Part shown: one piece after another, positions 24,241 to 32,046 of the stretch
How the letters are laid out: every line of letters begins with the position of its first letter
Position numbering within the stretch: the first letter of the stretch is position 1
Assembly: GCA_031383405.1 (NCBI GenBank)
Contig: JANMZO010000414.1
Location: 21,464-85,463 of the forward strand
DNA from: JANMZO01 sp031383405
GTDB taxonomy: Bacteria; Actinomycetota; Acidimicrobiia; Acidimicrobiales; JANYDT01
DNA: 64,000 nucleotides
Direction: 5' to 3'
Notes under the pieces: generated by a model
What the model was told of the DNA's origin: nothing
What the model saw: only the letters and a program-made list of their open reading frames with translations
Databases searched by the model: none
Program-made: the position numbers and the translations under genes

Positions 24241-25985
24241 GTTGACCTCACTGTTGCTTCGTTGCGGATGATTTCGTAGCCGACATCGTTGAGGAAAGCC
24301 GGAAGTTGGGTGACGGTGATCCGGTCGAGGTCGCGAATCGCTTCGGTCAGCTCCGACCAGTCGACGAGATAGGGCGTGCGTTTCGCGGCCACATCACGCG
24401 GTCCGGGCTTCCAGCCGTCGGCCCGCCGCTCTTCCACCCAACGCACGTGCTCGAGTTGCGCGAGAAGCTCGACCTCGCCGTCGCTGAACGCGAATCCGCT
24501 CGTTGCCCCCGAGGCCGGGGCGAGTGAACAGTTGATCGCAGCCAGCTTCACCCACAGGTGCCGGGCTTGTTTGCGGTTCGAGTCCTTGAGATGCGATCCG
24601 AGCCTGGCCCATTCCGCTAGCGACGGATCGTCGGGTGAAGCACCACCGGAGGCCCGGCGCGTTTCGACGTAGTTCCTGTGTGTGGCCCGGGCGATCACCT
24701 CGACCGTGCCGCCCAGAACGAGATCTGAGTCCGACCACCACGAGATCGAATCCACGATGTGGATAGGAACTGTCCGGGTCGCCGCGCCCGAGTGCAGGAG
24801 CGGTGCGAGATGCTCGGGATCCGGGATTGCCAGCACGACCTTGGCCCCGACCGGCAGACGGCGGGCCAGAGCAAGCGCCACCACGACCGCTTCGGTGCCT
24901 TCACCCTCGACGACGGCCCGCTTCACCCGGGCCAGTTCGATCGCGTCACCGAGTTGCGGGGGGTCGAGAAGGTTCGCGTCGACCGAGAGGGTGAGACGGT
25001 CCTTGAGGTGGGGATCGCGCCGCTCGGCCATCGCGACGCCAGCGGCACTTTCAGAGCCGGTCACGTGGACGTTCCTGGAACCCGCTGGCGCCTGCCGAGC
25101 GGCCCTAGAGAGAAGTTGGGAGGCGAGGACCGCAGATGTGGCTATGAGGAGGTCGCCCTCGCCACCGACCAGGCCTCCGTCGAAACATCGATCAATGGTA
25201 CGCGCGCATAATTCCCCGGCATTGAGAAAGTCGAGTCGAGCCGAGCCCGTCGCGCCGAGTGCCTCGATCCGCAACAGCTCGCACAGGTCGGGACGCGACA
25301 CCGATGCCATCGCCCTGGCTCGACCACGCGACCTGAGCGCCACATCGATGTTCAAGGCATCGTCGGTGGTGAGGGCGAGAACGTCGGTTGCACCCATGAC
25401 ACTGGCCTGCCGAAGGATTTCCGGGCGCGCCGGATCCCCCCGGAGGGCAAACACGCCAACCGACCGAAGCGACGTGGCCCGGTCGGAAGAAAGGTCGGCA
25501 TCAATGAGAACGACGCGTCGGTTCTGTCGGCGGAGGGCCTTCGCGACGGCGACCGCCGCCAACGTGGCCCCGACCACGACGACGTGCCCACGCCAGCGCT
25601 GCACCCGGATTCGGTCGAGGCGCTCGCGGTGCAGCGCGGCGACCCCCCGGAATGCGGCGTAGCCGGTGACGATCGGGGCGAGCATGCGGCCGACGTCGAG
25701 AGTCCAGGGAGCACTTCCCTTGGTCACCTTGCTCGAAAGCTTGATGAGCTGCATGTCCGCGTAGAGAACGTCGACCCAACCAGACGGTTCGTCGACGGAT
25801 CTGAAGTACTGCCGGTACCCAATGAAGCCGAACAACAGCGCAACCGCTCCGATAATGCCGAGGAGTGGCTGTTCAAAGAGCTTGGCCGACTCACGAAGGT
25901 GGCCGCTGAGTGATTCTGACTCGCCTTCTCCTTCATGGGAGTTGGCTCCGCTCGTCGCTGTTATGTTGCCGCCTATGCGAGCCAT
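24237..25985 (-). CDS. Two-TM TrkA-N protein with a C-terminal RyR domain
   Basis: A 582-residue protein. Two hydrophobic segments (about 38-58 and 99-118) precede a TrkA-N/RCK-type Rossmann domain (HVVVVGATLAAVAVAKALRR then VVLIDADLSSDRA, and ILRQASVMGATDVLALTTDD). A second, more degenerate half and a C-terminal RyR domain follow (about 503-575: LAQLEHVRWVEERRADGWKPG, then LVDWSELTEAIRDLDR). No K+ selectivity filter is visible between the helices. RyR domains are known in bacteria in conflict-type gene neighbourhoods and have been proposed to bind nucleotide ligands. The gene lies downstream of TIR-WD40 copy 2 on the same strand and is coupled to a secreted protein. Confidence 0.88.
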   Translation of the reverse strand: MARIGGNITATSGANSHEGEGESESLSGHLRESAKLFEQPLLGIIGAVALLFGFIGYRQYFRSVDEPSGWVDVLYADMQLIKLSSKVTKGSAPWTLDVGRMLAPIVTGYAAFRGVAALHRERLDRIRVQRWRGHVVVVGATLAAVAVAKALRRQNRRVVLIDADLSSDRATSLRSVGVFALRGDPARPEILRQASVMGATDVLALTTDDALNIDVALRSRGRARAMASVSRPDLCELLRIEALGATGSARLDFLNAGELCARTIDRCFDGGLVGGEGDLLIATSAVLASQLLSRAARQAPAGSRNVHVTGSESAAGVAMAERRDPHLKDRLTLSVDANLLDPPQLGDAIELARVKRAVVEGEGTEAVVVALALARRLPVGAKVVLAIPDPEHLAPLLHSGAATRTVPIHIVDSISWWSDSDLVLGGTVEVIARATHRNYVETRRASGGASPDDPSLAEWARLGSHLKDSNRKQARHLWVKLAAINCSLAPASGATSGFAFSDGEVELLAQLEHVRWVEERRADGWKPGPRDVAAKRTPYLVDWSELTEAIRDLDRITVTQLPAFLNDVGYEIIRNEATVRST

Positions 25986-26190
25986 CGTCGGTCAACCTCC
26001 CTACGACTGAACCGCTGCGGCGCAGCGACGGAATGAGGATGTTCGCATCGGAGCAATTTAGGACAACCTCTTTCGGGCAGCGTTCGCGGACGCCGGACTT
26101 CGCGCGGTGACCGCAAGGCCAGTATGGCTCGGAGTCGGCAGGTCGATCCACCCTGCGCCCGTTGAATTGAGGCCGCAGTGCCTGTTCGGG

Positions 26191-29025
26191 TCAACATGCA
26201 GCCGCCGGTTCGGCGATATCGAAGCGGGTGCGTTCCCGCTTGCTCAGCGGTCGCCACAGCACTGCGCAGGCGTCGAGTCGGATGGCCTCGGGAGTGACAT
26301 CGCGAATCACGAGAGCCTCGCCGGCCAACTCGAACACCATGGTCGGTCCATGCGACAGGTCAGCGTCGCGGCTTGCCTGAAATGCCTGGACCGCACCCAA
26401 GGGTTCACCTGTCGTCGCATCGAACGAGGACACGAAGCCGTCACTGTCGGCGACGATGACGGACCTGCCGGCGTAACCGATTCCGACCGGCTTGGCTTCG
26501 ACCGGAAGGATCGCCCTCAGCCCTGACGCGACGGCATCTTGGCCCTTCCGGCTGAGGTTCATCAGCTGGACCGATCCGTCGAAACCCACGGCCAGGGAGG
26601 TCGCGTCGTCGTTGAACGCGAGCACTTCGACGCCCGCATCGGTCGGCACCGTTGCGGCGCCCCGGTCGTCGAACGTCACGACACCCACCGATCTGCCGTC
26701 GGCTACGCGGAGGATCTCGACCCGACCGCTTTGGCGTTGGTACGCCACCCACTGGCCATTGGCGGAAACCGCGACGGCCACGAAGCCGTTGGTGCCGATC
26801 GCCCGCGCGGGGCCGAGGCGACCGTTCACGACCGGATAAACCGAAAGCTCCCCGTCGTCGGTCAACGCGATGAGCTCACGGGTCGCGTCAAGAGCAATGA
26901 GTTGCAAGACCGTGGCTGAGCCGGTCTCCACGGTCTGGACCACCCGGCTGTTGCTCACGACATGAATGTGTCCCTTCGCATCCCCGACGGCGACGTTTCT
27001 GGATGTGTTGGTGCTGGATGTGTTGGTGCTGGATGTGTTGGTGCTGGATGTGTTGGTCCCGGATGTGTTGGTGCTGGATGGGCCGCTTGACCCCGGAAGG
27101 AGAGCGACGGAATAGACAACCGAATCAATATCGGTGGAGGCGACGACGCGGTTGGTGAGGAGATTCACCTCGACGAGGCGGTTGACGGTGCCTGCGTAGG
27201 CGACCCCGGATTCCGGGTGCGCATCAACCGAGAAGCCCTCCGAACCCAGTGGAATTGTCGTAGCCGCAAGCTTTCGGAGCGGCGAGATGCGTTGGCGCGC
27301 CAGCGTCCCGTCGGCGCCGCCGGACACGTAGGTGCTGTCATCGAGGGCGATGATGGTGGTTACCGCACCGTTGTGCACCGACCAGCTCGCCGTACTCTGC
27401 CGGGTCTCTGCGTCTATCCAATGAATTGTTCCGCTGGCGTCACCCGCCACCCAGATTGCCCGGCCAGCCAAATAGGCAAGGGAGAAGACCGCGCTCGTAC
27501 CAACCGATAGCGGGTCCGAGCTGTTGCCGGAATCCATGTCGATGAACGTGACGTCGCCCTTGGTGGAGCCGATGGCGATTTGTCGGGTTGCGGGGTTGGC
27601 GGTCATGACGGTGTTCGTGGCCGGGACATCTGCGGCCCACGACTGCGTCCACTCGTCGTTCGTTCGTTCAAAACGCCTGACGCTGGCCGACTGGTGACCC
27701 GCGTTGGAGAACAGCGCAATCATCGCGCGACCATCCGCCGAGACCGCGACCGGGGCCCCGTAACCGGATGCGACCGGCTCCTGCTTTGATCCGGTCCACC
27801 ACAACTCGCCGTCGTCATGTTCACCCAACCCTCCGATAGCGACCCCGTCGCCGACGACCGCAGCGGAAGTGACGGGCCGGATACGGGAAACGTCGGCGTC
27901 GTCGATGGGGGCGAGCGAAAGCTCATCGTGCACGTGGAATCCGTCGCGCGTTACGACGAGGATCCCGCCGGGACCCTGGAGCAGTTGCAAAGGATTGGCC
28001 GCCGTCTTCGACTCGGCGAGAGGTTTCCCGGATCGTTCATCCATCGCAATCAACGAACCATTACTATCCACGCTTAGTATTCGCCCTGTCGCCCGCTGGT
28101 ACATGATCGAACGAATGGCCCTGCCCCGAGGACGGAACAGCTTCTCGATCTGCGGGGCGGCCTCTGCCGTGTCGATCAACGCCCGCGTCGTGACAGCGGT
28201 CGGCCTGAGCCGGTAACCCTCGTCCGCCAAGGTGAAGGCCAGGTCCGGTGGTCCGACGAGACCGGTCGCTTCCAAACCGAGACGCCGCGCCTCGGAATCA
28301 ATGCGACGGTGTTCGGCCCGGATCGCGTTGGAGCGGGCGAGACCCGCACTCACGACGGACACCAGCAACAGAATGCACAGAATCGATACCGCGGCACGGG
28401 CCAGGCGCCGGGTGCGGAGGTTCTGCCGGACGTCCTCACCGACGAGGTCGTCTTTGGGAACCCCGTGGATCGGGGCGGCGAGGTCGGCGACCGCATCTTT
28501 GAACCTGCTGTTCTGCAACGACAGAGTGACCTGGCCGTTACCACCCCTGGTCCATCGGACATCGAGATGACGGGGTTCTTCATGAAACGCGCAACGCAGT
28601 GCGGGCGGCGCGGCCGTGGACCTGACCATGTCAAGCTCGCAGGCCACCGGGTCCCACACGAGTTCGCCGCTCGTGAGAACGGGGAGAAGGTTCTCAGCCG
28701 ATCGGTTCGCCAACCAGTGCGCGACCTCCTTGTCGACCCATTCGGATTGCGCCGCCTCGGGGGAACACAGCAGCACGAAAAAGTGACTCGACGAGAGTGC
28801 CGTCGTGATGTTCAACCACAGGGCTGGGCTCGTGGACAGGCTCGCTTCGTCAACGAAGATCTTCGTGGCCCGGACTCGGTACCAGGGTTTCGCGAGCTGA
28901 TGGAGTCCGCGGCGTAATGCCGGAGCGAGTTCAGCGTCAGCGGAGTGGCTGTAGGAGATGAATGCGTCGAAACGATGGGGTGGCGCGGCGTCGGCCACCG
29001 GATACCCGGCCGACGGTGCGGTCAC
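26191..29025 (-). CDS. TIR domain - transmembrane - WD40-like propeller protein (copy 2)
   Basis: A 944-residue homologue of the protein at 18863. The TIR domain (about 18-140) begins RFDAFISYSHSADAELAPAL and keeps the catalytic-type Glu100 in SPEAAQSEWVDKEVAHW. The transmembrane helix is at about 211-230 and is followed by propeller repeats (VAVSADGRAMIALFSNAG, VAVSANGQWVAYQRQSG). A five-copy 15-bp repeat inserts TNTSS units into one propeller loop. ATG 29025 overlaps the stop of the upstream LuxR-type gene by four bases (ATGA), so regulator and TIR protein are translationally coupled. The RyR gene follows after 205 bp. Confidence 0.93.
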   Translation of the reverse strand: MTAPSAGYPVADAAPPHRFDAFISYSHSADAELAPALRRGLHQLAKPWYRVRATKIFVDEASLSTSPALWLNITTALSSSHFFVLLCSPEAAQSEWVDKEVAHWLANRSAENLLPVLTSGELVWDPVACELDMVRSTAAPPALRCAFHEEPRHLDVRWTRGGNGQVTLSLQNSRFKDAVADLAAPIHGVPKDDLVGEDVRQNLRTRRLARAAVSILCILLLVSVVSAGLARSNAIRAEHRRIDSEARRLGLEATGLVGPPDLAFTLADEGYRLRPTAVTTRALIDTAEAAPQIEKLFRPRGRAIRSIMYQRATGRILSVDSNGSLIAMDERSGKPLAESKTAANPLQLLQGPGGILVVTRDGFHVHDELSLAPIDDADVSRIRPVTSAAVVGDGVAIGGLGEHDDGELWWTGSKQEPVASGYGAPVAVSADGRAMIALFSNAGHQSASVRRFERTNDEWTQSWAADVPATNTVMTANPATRQIAIGSTKGDVTFIDMDSGNSSDPLSVGTSAVFSLAYLAGRAIWVAGDASGTIHWIDAETRQSTASWSVHNGAVTTIIALDDSTYVSGGADGTLARQRISPLRKLAATTIPLGSEGFSVDAHPESGVAYAGTVNRLVEVNLLTNRVVASTDIDSVVYSVALLPGSSGPSSTNTSGTNTSSTNTSSTNTSSTNTSRNVAVGDAKGHIHVVSNSRVVQTVETGSATVLQLIALDATRELIALTDDGELSVYPVVNGRLGPARAIGTNGFVAVAVSANGQWVAYQRQSGRVEILRVADGRSVGVVTFDDRGAATVPTDAGVEVLAFNDDATSLAVGFDGSVQLMNLSRKGQDAVASGLRAILPVEAKPVGIGYAGRSVIVADSDGFVSSFDATTGEPLGAVQAFQASRDADLSHGPTMVFELAGEALVIRDVTPEAIRLDACAVLWRPLSKRERTRFDIAEPAAAC
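27001..27075. repeat. 15-bp minisatellite (5 copies) inside TIR-WD40 copy 2
   Basis: GGATGTGTTGGTGCT is repeated at 27001, 27016, 27031, 27046 (last three bases CCC) and 27061. It encodes repeated TNTSS-type pentapeptides in a predicted extracellular loop. It is in frame, so copy-number change would only alter loop length. Confidence 0.95.
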
Positions 29026-30023
29026 GGAGTCGCTGGCCTCTCGGGGTTCATCATTGCGTCGACGGCTATCGTGACGGCGTCGCGCCTGGTATGCACACGT
29101 AGTTTGCGGTAGATCGACTCGATCTGTTTCTTCACCGTGCCGGGCCGCGAACCCACTCGTTGAGCGATTGCGTTGGCATCGGACCCGATCACGAGCAGGG
29201 CCAAGACCTCAGCCTCCCGTGCAGTCAGTCCGAGGCATCGAAGGTCGGCACCGTCATAGATCTGCTCTTCGAACTCGATCAGATCGCCCATGCGACGTTC
29301 TCCCCGCCAATAGGCCACGAGAACAACGTCGACGCTCGGTGCGACGAAGGGCCGTGACTTGTCGAGTGAGACGGTTCCGAGTCCGTCGGCGCGCTGCGTG
29401 CATGCCCATTCGCGCAATTCGGCACAGAGGCTAGACCCCGGTCTGAACCACCGGTTCAGGATCGAGACCGATCCGTCGACGATGCTGAGGCCGCCCTCGT
29501 TGTCGAGCAGGGCGGTAGCCATGCGTCGGCCTCCGGCCACGACAGAAAGGGAACGTGCGAGTCGGTCCACCCGCCGCAAGAGTGTGTGGCTTTGCGTCAG
29601 CGCAACCTCGATGGTGTTGACGAATGCCTGGTCGCGCGGCCCGAAGGATCGTGATCGTTGGATTGTGAAGACGATCTCAACCCGCTTCTCCGTCCGAACA
29701 GGAATCTGCAGGGAGGATGTCGGTCCCGTACTGCCCGGTCCCGGCGGCACGTATGCGAAGGACTGCGCTCCCGGCGCACCAAATTCCATATACGTTCCGC
29801 CCGTCGCGCCAAGGGCCTCGCATACGATTTCCAGCACCCGTTGCGGAAAGGCGGTCAGGGTGTCGATGGCCGCTATGCGCTGCAGCGCGGCAATTGTCAT
29901 ATCCCGGTCGAGGCCGGTTTCGTCAGCGGGTCGCCGCAGGGGCCGAGAGAAATCGAACGTCGAAGTCCGGTCAACTTTTTCTGCGAGCTTTGCACTAGGA
30001 GACATTGACATTGACATTGACAT
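29022..30023 (-). CDS. LuxR-family transcriptional regulator with a GAF-like N-terminal domain
   Basis: A 333-residue regulator. The C-terminal LuxR helix-turn-helix is LTAREAEVLALLVIGSDANA...VGSRPGTVKKQIESIYRKLR (about 265-315). The N-terminal half (LQRIAAIDTLTAFPQRVLEI...GATGGTYMEF) looks like a GAF sensor. The first codons read MSMSMSMS because of a hexanucleotide repeat, giving four equally placed ATG starts. Its stop overlaps the start of TIR-WD40 copy 2, which makes it the obvious candidate regulator of the TIR-RyR operon. The sensed signal is unknown. Confidence 0.87.
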   Translation of the reverse strand: MSMSMSMSPSAKLAEKVDRTSTFDFSRPLRRPADETGLDRDMTIAALQRIAAIDTLTAFPQRVLEIVCEALGATGGTYMEFGAPGAQSFAYVPPGPGSTGPTSSLQIPVRTEKRVEIVFTIQRSRSFGPRDQAFVNTIEVALTQSHTLLRRVDRLARSLSVVAGGRRMATALLDNEGGLSIVDGSVSILNRWFRPGSSLCAELREWACTQRADGLGTVSLDKSRPFVAPSVDVVLVAYWRGERRMGDLIEFEEQIYDGADLRCLGLTAREAEVLALLVIGSDANAIAQRVGSRPGTVKKQIESIYRKLRVHTRRDAVTIAVDAMMNPERPATP

Positions 30024-30024
30024 T
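30001..30024. repeat. Hexanucleotide repeat (GACATT)x4 at the start of the LuxR-type gene
   Basis: Four perfect copies at 30001-30024 read ATGTCA-like on the minus strand and supply the MS dipeptide repeats and four alternative start codons. Slippage would keep the frame but change the spacing to any ribosome-binding site. Confidence 0.93.
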
Positions 30025-30148
30025 GATGCCCGGTTTCCTCTCCGTCCGGTCGGCGTCGGTCGTGTATCTGGCTGACGGGTCAGTTCTAATGAGATGCACC
30101 CGCGCGTTTCAAGGGATCACTTCGCGCGTTGTCGTTGTTGGCTCCGCA

Positions 30149-30820
30149 TCACGAGCCCCGACGTTCTTTACCCCGGGCCCGGTCGATGAAGTCGGCAATC
30201 TCGCGCCAACTGGGAATCGTGCGACCATCCGATGACGGAAGTTGGTATCTGAGCCGGTGCCGGGCGGTGATGATCGCCCGGCGCGATACGGGGAGAGCCT
30301 TTTGCGATTCGTGTTGAAACGCTCCCTCGCCGAGATTCGTCTCCGCCCACATCACGGCGTCGTTCAGCCCCGCAGTTTTTGAGCCGGATGGCACCGAGGT
30401 CCTGTCGGCCTTCTCCCAGCTTGCTTGAATCGCACCGATCAGAGCCTCGGTCGATCGCACCTCCGAATGGGAGTAAAGGAAGTCGGCCCCCGCCTCGGCC
30501 ATGCGGAGTCGCAGCAGGTCGTTGTACAGATGGCCGGTGATTACGAGGATCTGGGGACGCAAGCGGCCGGTCAAAGACCGAATGTGCGCGACGACGCGCA
30601 CGCCGATGAACTTGTCGAATCCTGCATCGTCGTCGTGGGCGTCGGCGAGCACCACATCGGTGCCGGACCACCAGCCGGGGTCATCGTGCGCAAGTGCCTC
30701 ATCCGGTGACATTGCGGCGATTGCCGTGAACCCCGGCACCTCGTTGATTGCCGAAGCCCGGCCGCGTCGGATCCACGAGTCGTCGTCGACGATTACGACC
30801 TTCAGGTCCCCCAGGGGCAT
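30149..30820 (-). CDS. Response-regulator-like protein with unusual receiver domain
   Basis: About 223 residues from ATG 30820 (an ATG at 30871 is also in frame). The receiver domain has the acidic pocket (KVVIVDDDSWIRRG), a phosphoacceptor-type Asp (DVVLADAHDDD) and Thr (ILVITGH). The conserved Lys near ADFLYSHSEV is missing, so phosphorylation signalling may be altered. The C-terminal part (SRRAIITARHRLRYQLPSS) may bind DNA but is not a standard LuxR or OmpR domain. It lies 125 bp upstream of the LuxR-type gene on the same strand and is probably part of the same regulatory unit. No histidine kinase is in the window. Confidence 0.75.
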   Translation of the reverse strand: MPLGDLKVVIVDDDSWIRRGRASAINEVPGFTAIAAMSPDEALAHDDPGWWSGTDVVLADAHDDDAGFDKFIGVRVVAHIRSLTGRLRPQILVITGHLYNDLLRLRMAEAGADFLYSHSEVRSTEALIGAIQASWEKADRTSVPSGSKTAGLNDAVMWAETNLGEGAFQHESQKALPVSRRAIITARHRLRYQLPSSDGRTIPSWREIADFIDRARGKERRGS

Positions 30821-30885
30821 CGAGGGTGACCGTAACACAAACGGGTCAAAATTCCCCGTGCGGCCGAACATCGGGGGGAGAATCG

Positions 30886-30913
30886 AAAATGCCGGGCCTG
30901 CTCAGACCCGGCA
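30886..30913 (-). terminator. Rho-independent terminator
   Basis: On the minus strand an 11-bp stem (TGCCGGGTCTG / CAGGCCCGGCA, one G-T pair, 2-nt loop) is followed directly by TTTTCG. It lies 42-69 bp after the stop of the anchored protein at 30955-32046 and separates that transcription unit from the regulator-TIR-RyR operon. Confidence 0.8.
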
Positions 30914-30954
30914 CAATCGAAAAACGGAACGTGGCGCTATGTGTTTGCGTGCCG

Positions 30955-32046
30955 CTACATGTTGGCGAGTGCCGAGTCGAGCATCTCTCCGACCGGTCTC
31001 TTCACCTTCTCCCACGAACCTTGGGCCCATGTGGCGATATAGGTCAGGGTGAGGCCGTCCTGGCGTTCGGCAACAAAGACGATTCCTTCGACCGCGGTAC
31101 TGCCCTGATCCCCGGCGATGAGTCCCTGATACGACGTGGAGGCCATGGAGGTGATGCTGCGTTTCGCCGGCTTGATAGCGACGGCCGGATCGGCCAGCAC
31201 GCCTTGGAAGGCCTTCGGAAGGTAGGTGCTGGTCAGGTAGTCGACCACCTGGGTCGAGGGGAAATTGTTCGTGTCGATGCCTTCGTTGACCCAGGCGTGG
31301 ACAAAGCTGATGTCGTTGCCGATAACAACTTCACCGGTGTCGAACTTCTTGACAATCTTGTAGCCGGCCGACGGCACGATGACGAGTCCGCCACCCAGTT
31401 GGTGGGCCTGCTGCTGTCGCTGAGGCCTCGTGGTGGTGGTCACCCGGCGGATCGGCGGCTGGGTGGTGACCGGCTCGAACACCGGAGCCTCGGTGTCGAG
31501 CGGAGCCTGGGTGTCGAGCGGAGCCTCGGTGTCGAGCGGAGCCTCGGTTGTCGTGACGACACGGGGCCTGGTTGTCGGTCTCGTTGTCGGTCTCGTTGTC
31601 TGGTTTGGTGGTCGCGTTGTCTGGCCGATCGTTGTGTTCGTTCCGGGTCGGGGGCGCGGAGCGAGGGTCAAGGTCGTGAGTCGCGTCGTCGCCGTCGTCC
31701 CCTGTTCGGTGAAGGCCTCAGCGGCGAACGCCTGGGCTGCGAAGGACCGACCCCCCTGGACCGACCCGTCGGACCCGAACCCGAACGACGGGCTGTGACT
31801 TGCCGGCAGCCCCAACGACGACCGGTCGATTGGAATCGGCTGAAGGTCGGAGCCGTCGGACAGGGGAACCTCGTTCGACGCGGGGGTGCGGGTCTTGCTC
31901 GTTCCCCCGATGACGGCGCCGACCGCCCCGGCGGTGAGCACCGAACCGATTACGATGATAGCGATTGACGGGGAACTCAACCGGTGGGCTCGACCCTTGC
32001 GGTTTGCCGAGGGTATTGACCCGGTGGGTGGGTTGATGTCGTTCAT
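30955..32046 (-). CDS. Membrane-anchored protein with Thr/Pro linker
   Basis: 363 residues from ATG 32046, which overlaps the upstream stop (TGATG). One N-terminal helix (AIIVIGSVLTAGAVGAVIGG) anchors it. An extended low-complexity region rich in TRP and APLDTE repeats follows, then a C-terminal folded domain (about 230-363) with FDTGEVVIGNDISFVHAWVN and SYQGLIAGDQGSTAVEGIVF. The likely orientation is extracytoplasmic with a repeat stalk. No known family is recognised. It is co-transcribed with the zinc-ribbon membrane protein upstream and is followed by a strong terminator. Confidence 0.8.
   Translation of the reverse strand: MNDINPPTGSIPSANRKGRAHRLSSPSIAIIVIGSVLTAGAVGAVIGGTSKTRTPASNEVPLSDGSDLQPIPIDRSSLGLPASHSPSFGFGSDGSVQGGRSFAAQAFAAEAFTEQGTTATTRLTTLTLAPRPRPGTNTTIGQTTRPPNQTTRPTTRPTTRPRVVTTTEAPLDTEAPLDTQAPLDTEAPVFEPVTTQPPIRRVTTTTRPQRQQQAHQLGGGLVIVPSAGYKIVKKFDTGEVVIGNDISFVHAWVNEGIDTNNFPSTQVVDYLTSTYLPKAFQGVLADPAVAIKPAKRSITSMASTSYQGLIAGDQGSTAVEGIVFVAERQDGLTLTYIATWAQGSWEKVKRPVGEMLDSALANM
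31483..31554. repeat. 18-bp tandem repeat, four copies, in the stalk of the anchored protein
   Basis: CGGAGCCTCGGTGTCGAG recurs at 31483, 31501, 31519 and 31537 (last copy diverging) and encodes repeated APLDTE. A 12-bp unit GTTGTCGGTCTC repeats nearby at 31571-31594 (TRPTTRPT). Both keep the reading frame. Confidence 0.92.

Noticed and set aside
27001..27075. CRISPR-like array
   Set aside because: Units are contiguous without unique spacers and lie in a coding frame; they form a minisatellite.
30748..31968. 406-residue plus-strand open frame
   Set aside because: It is antisense to the repeat-rich anchored protein; its protein is Arg/Gly/Asp low complexity.
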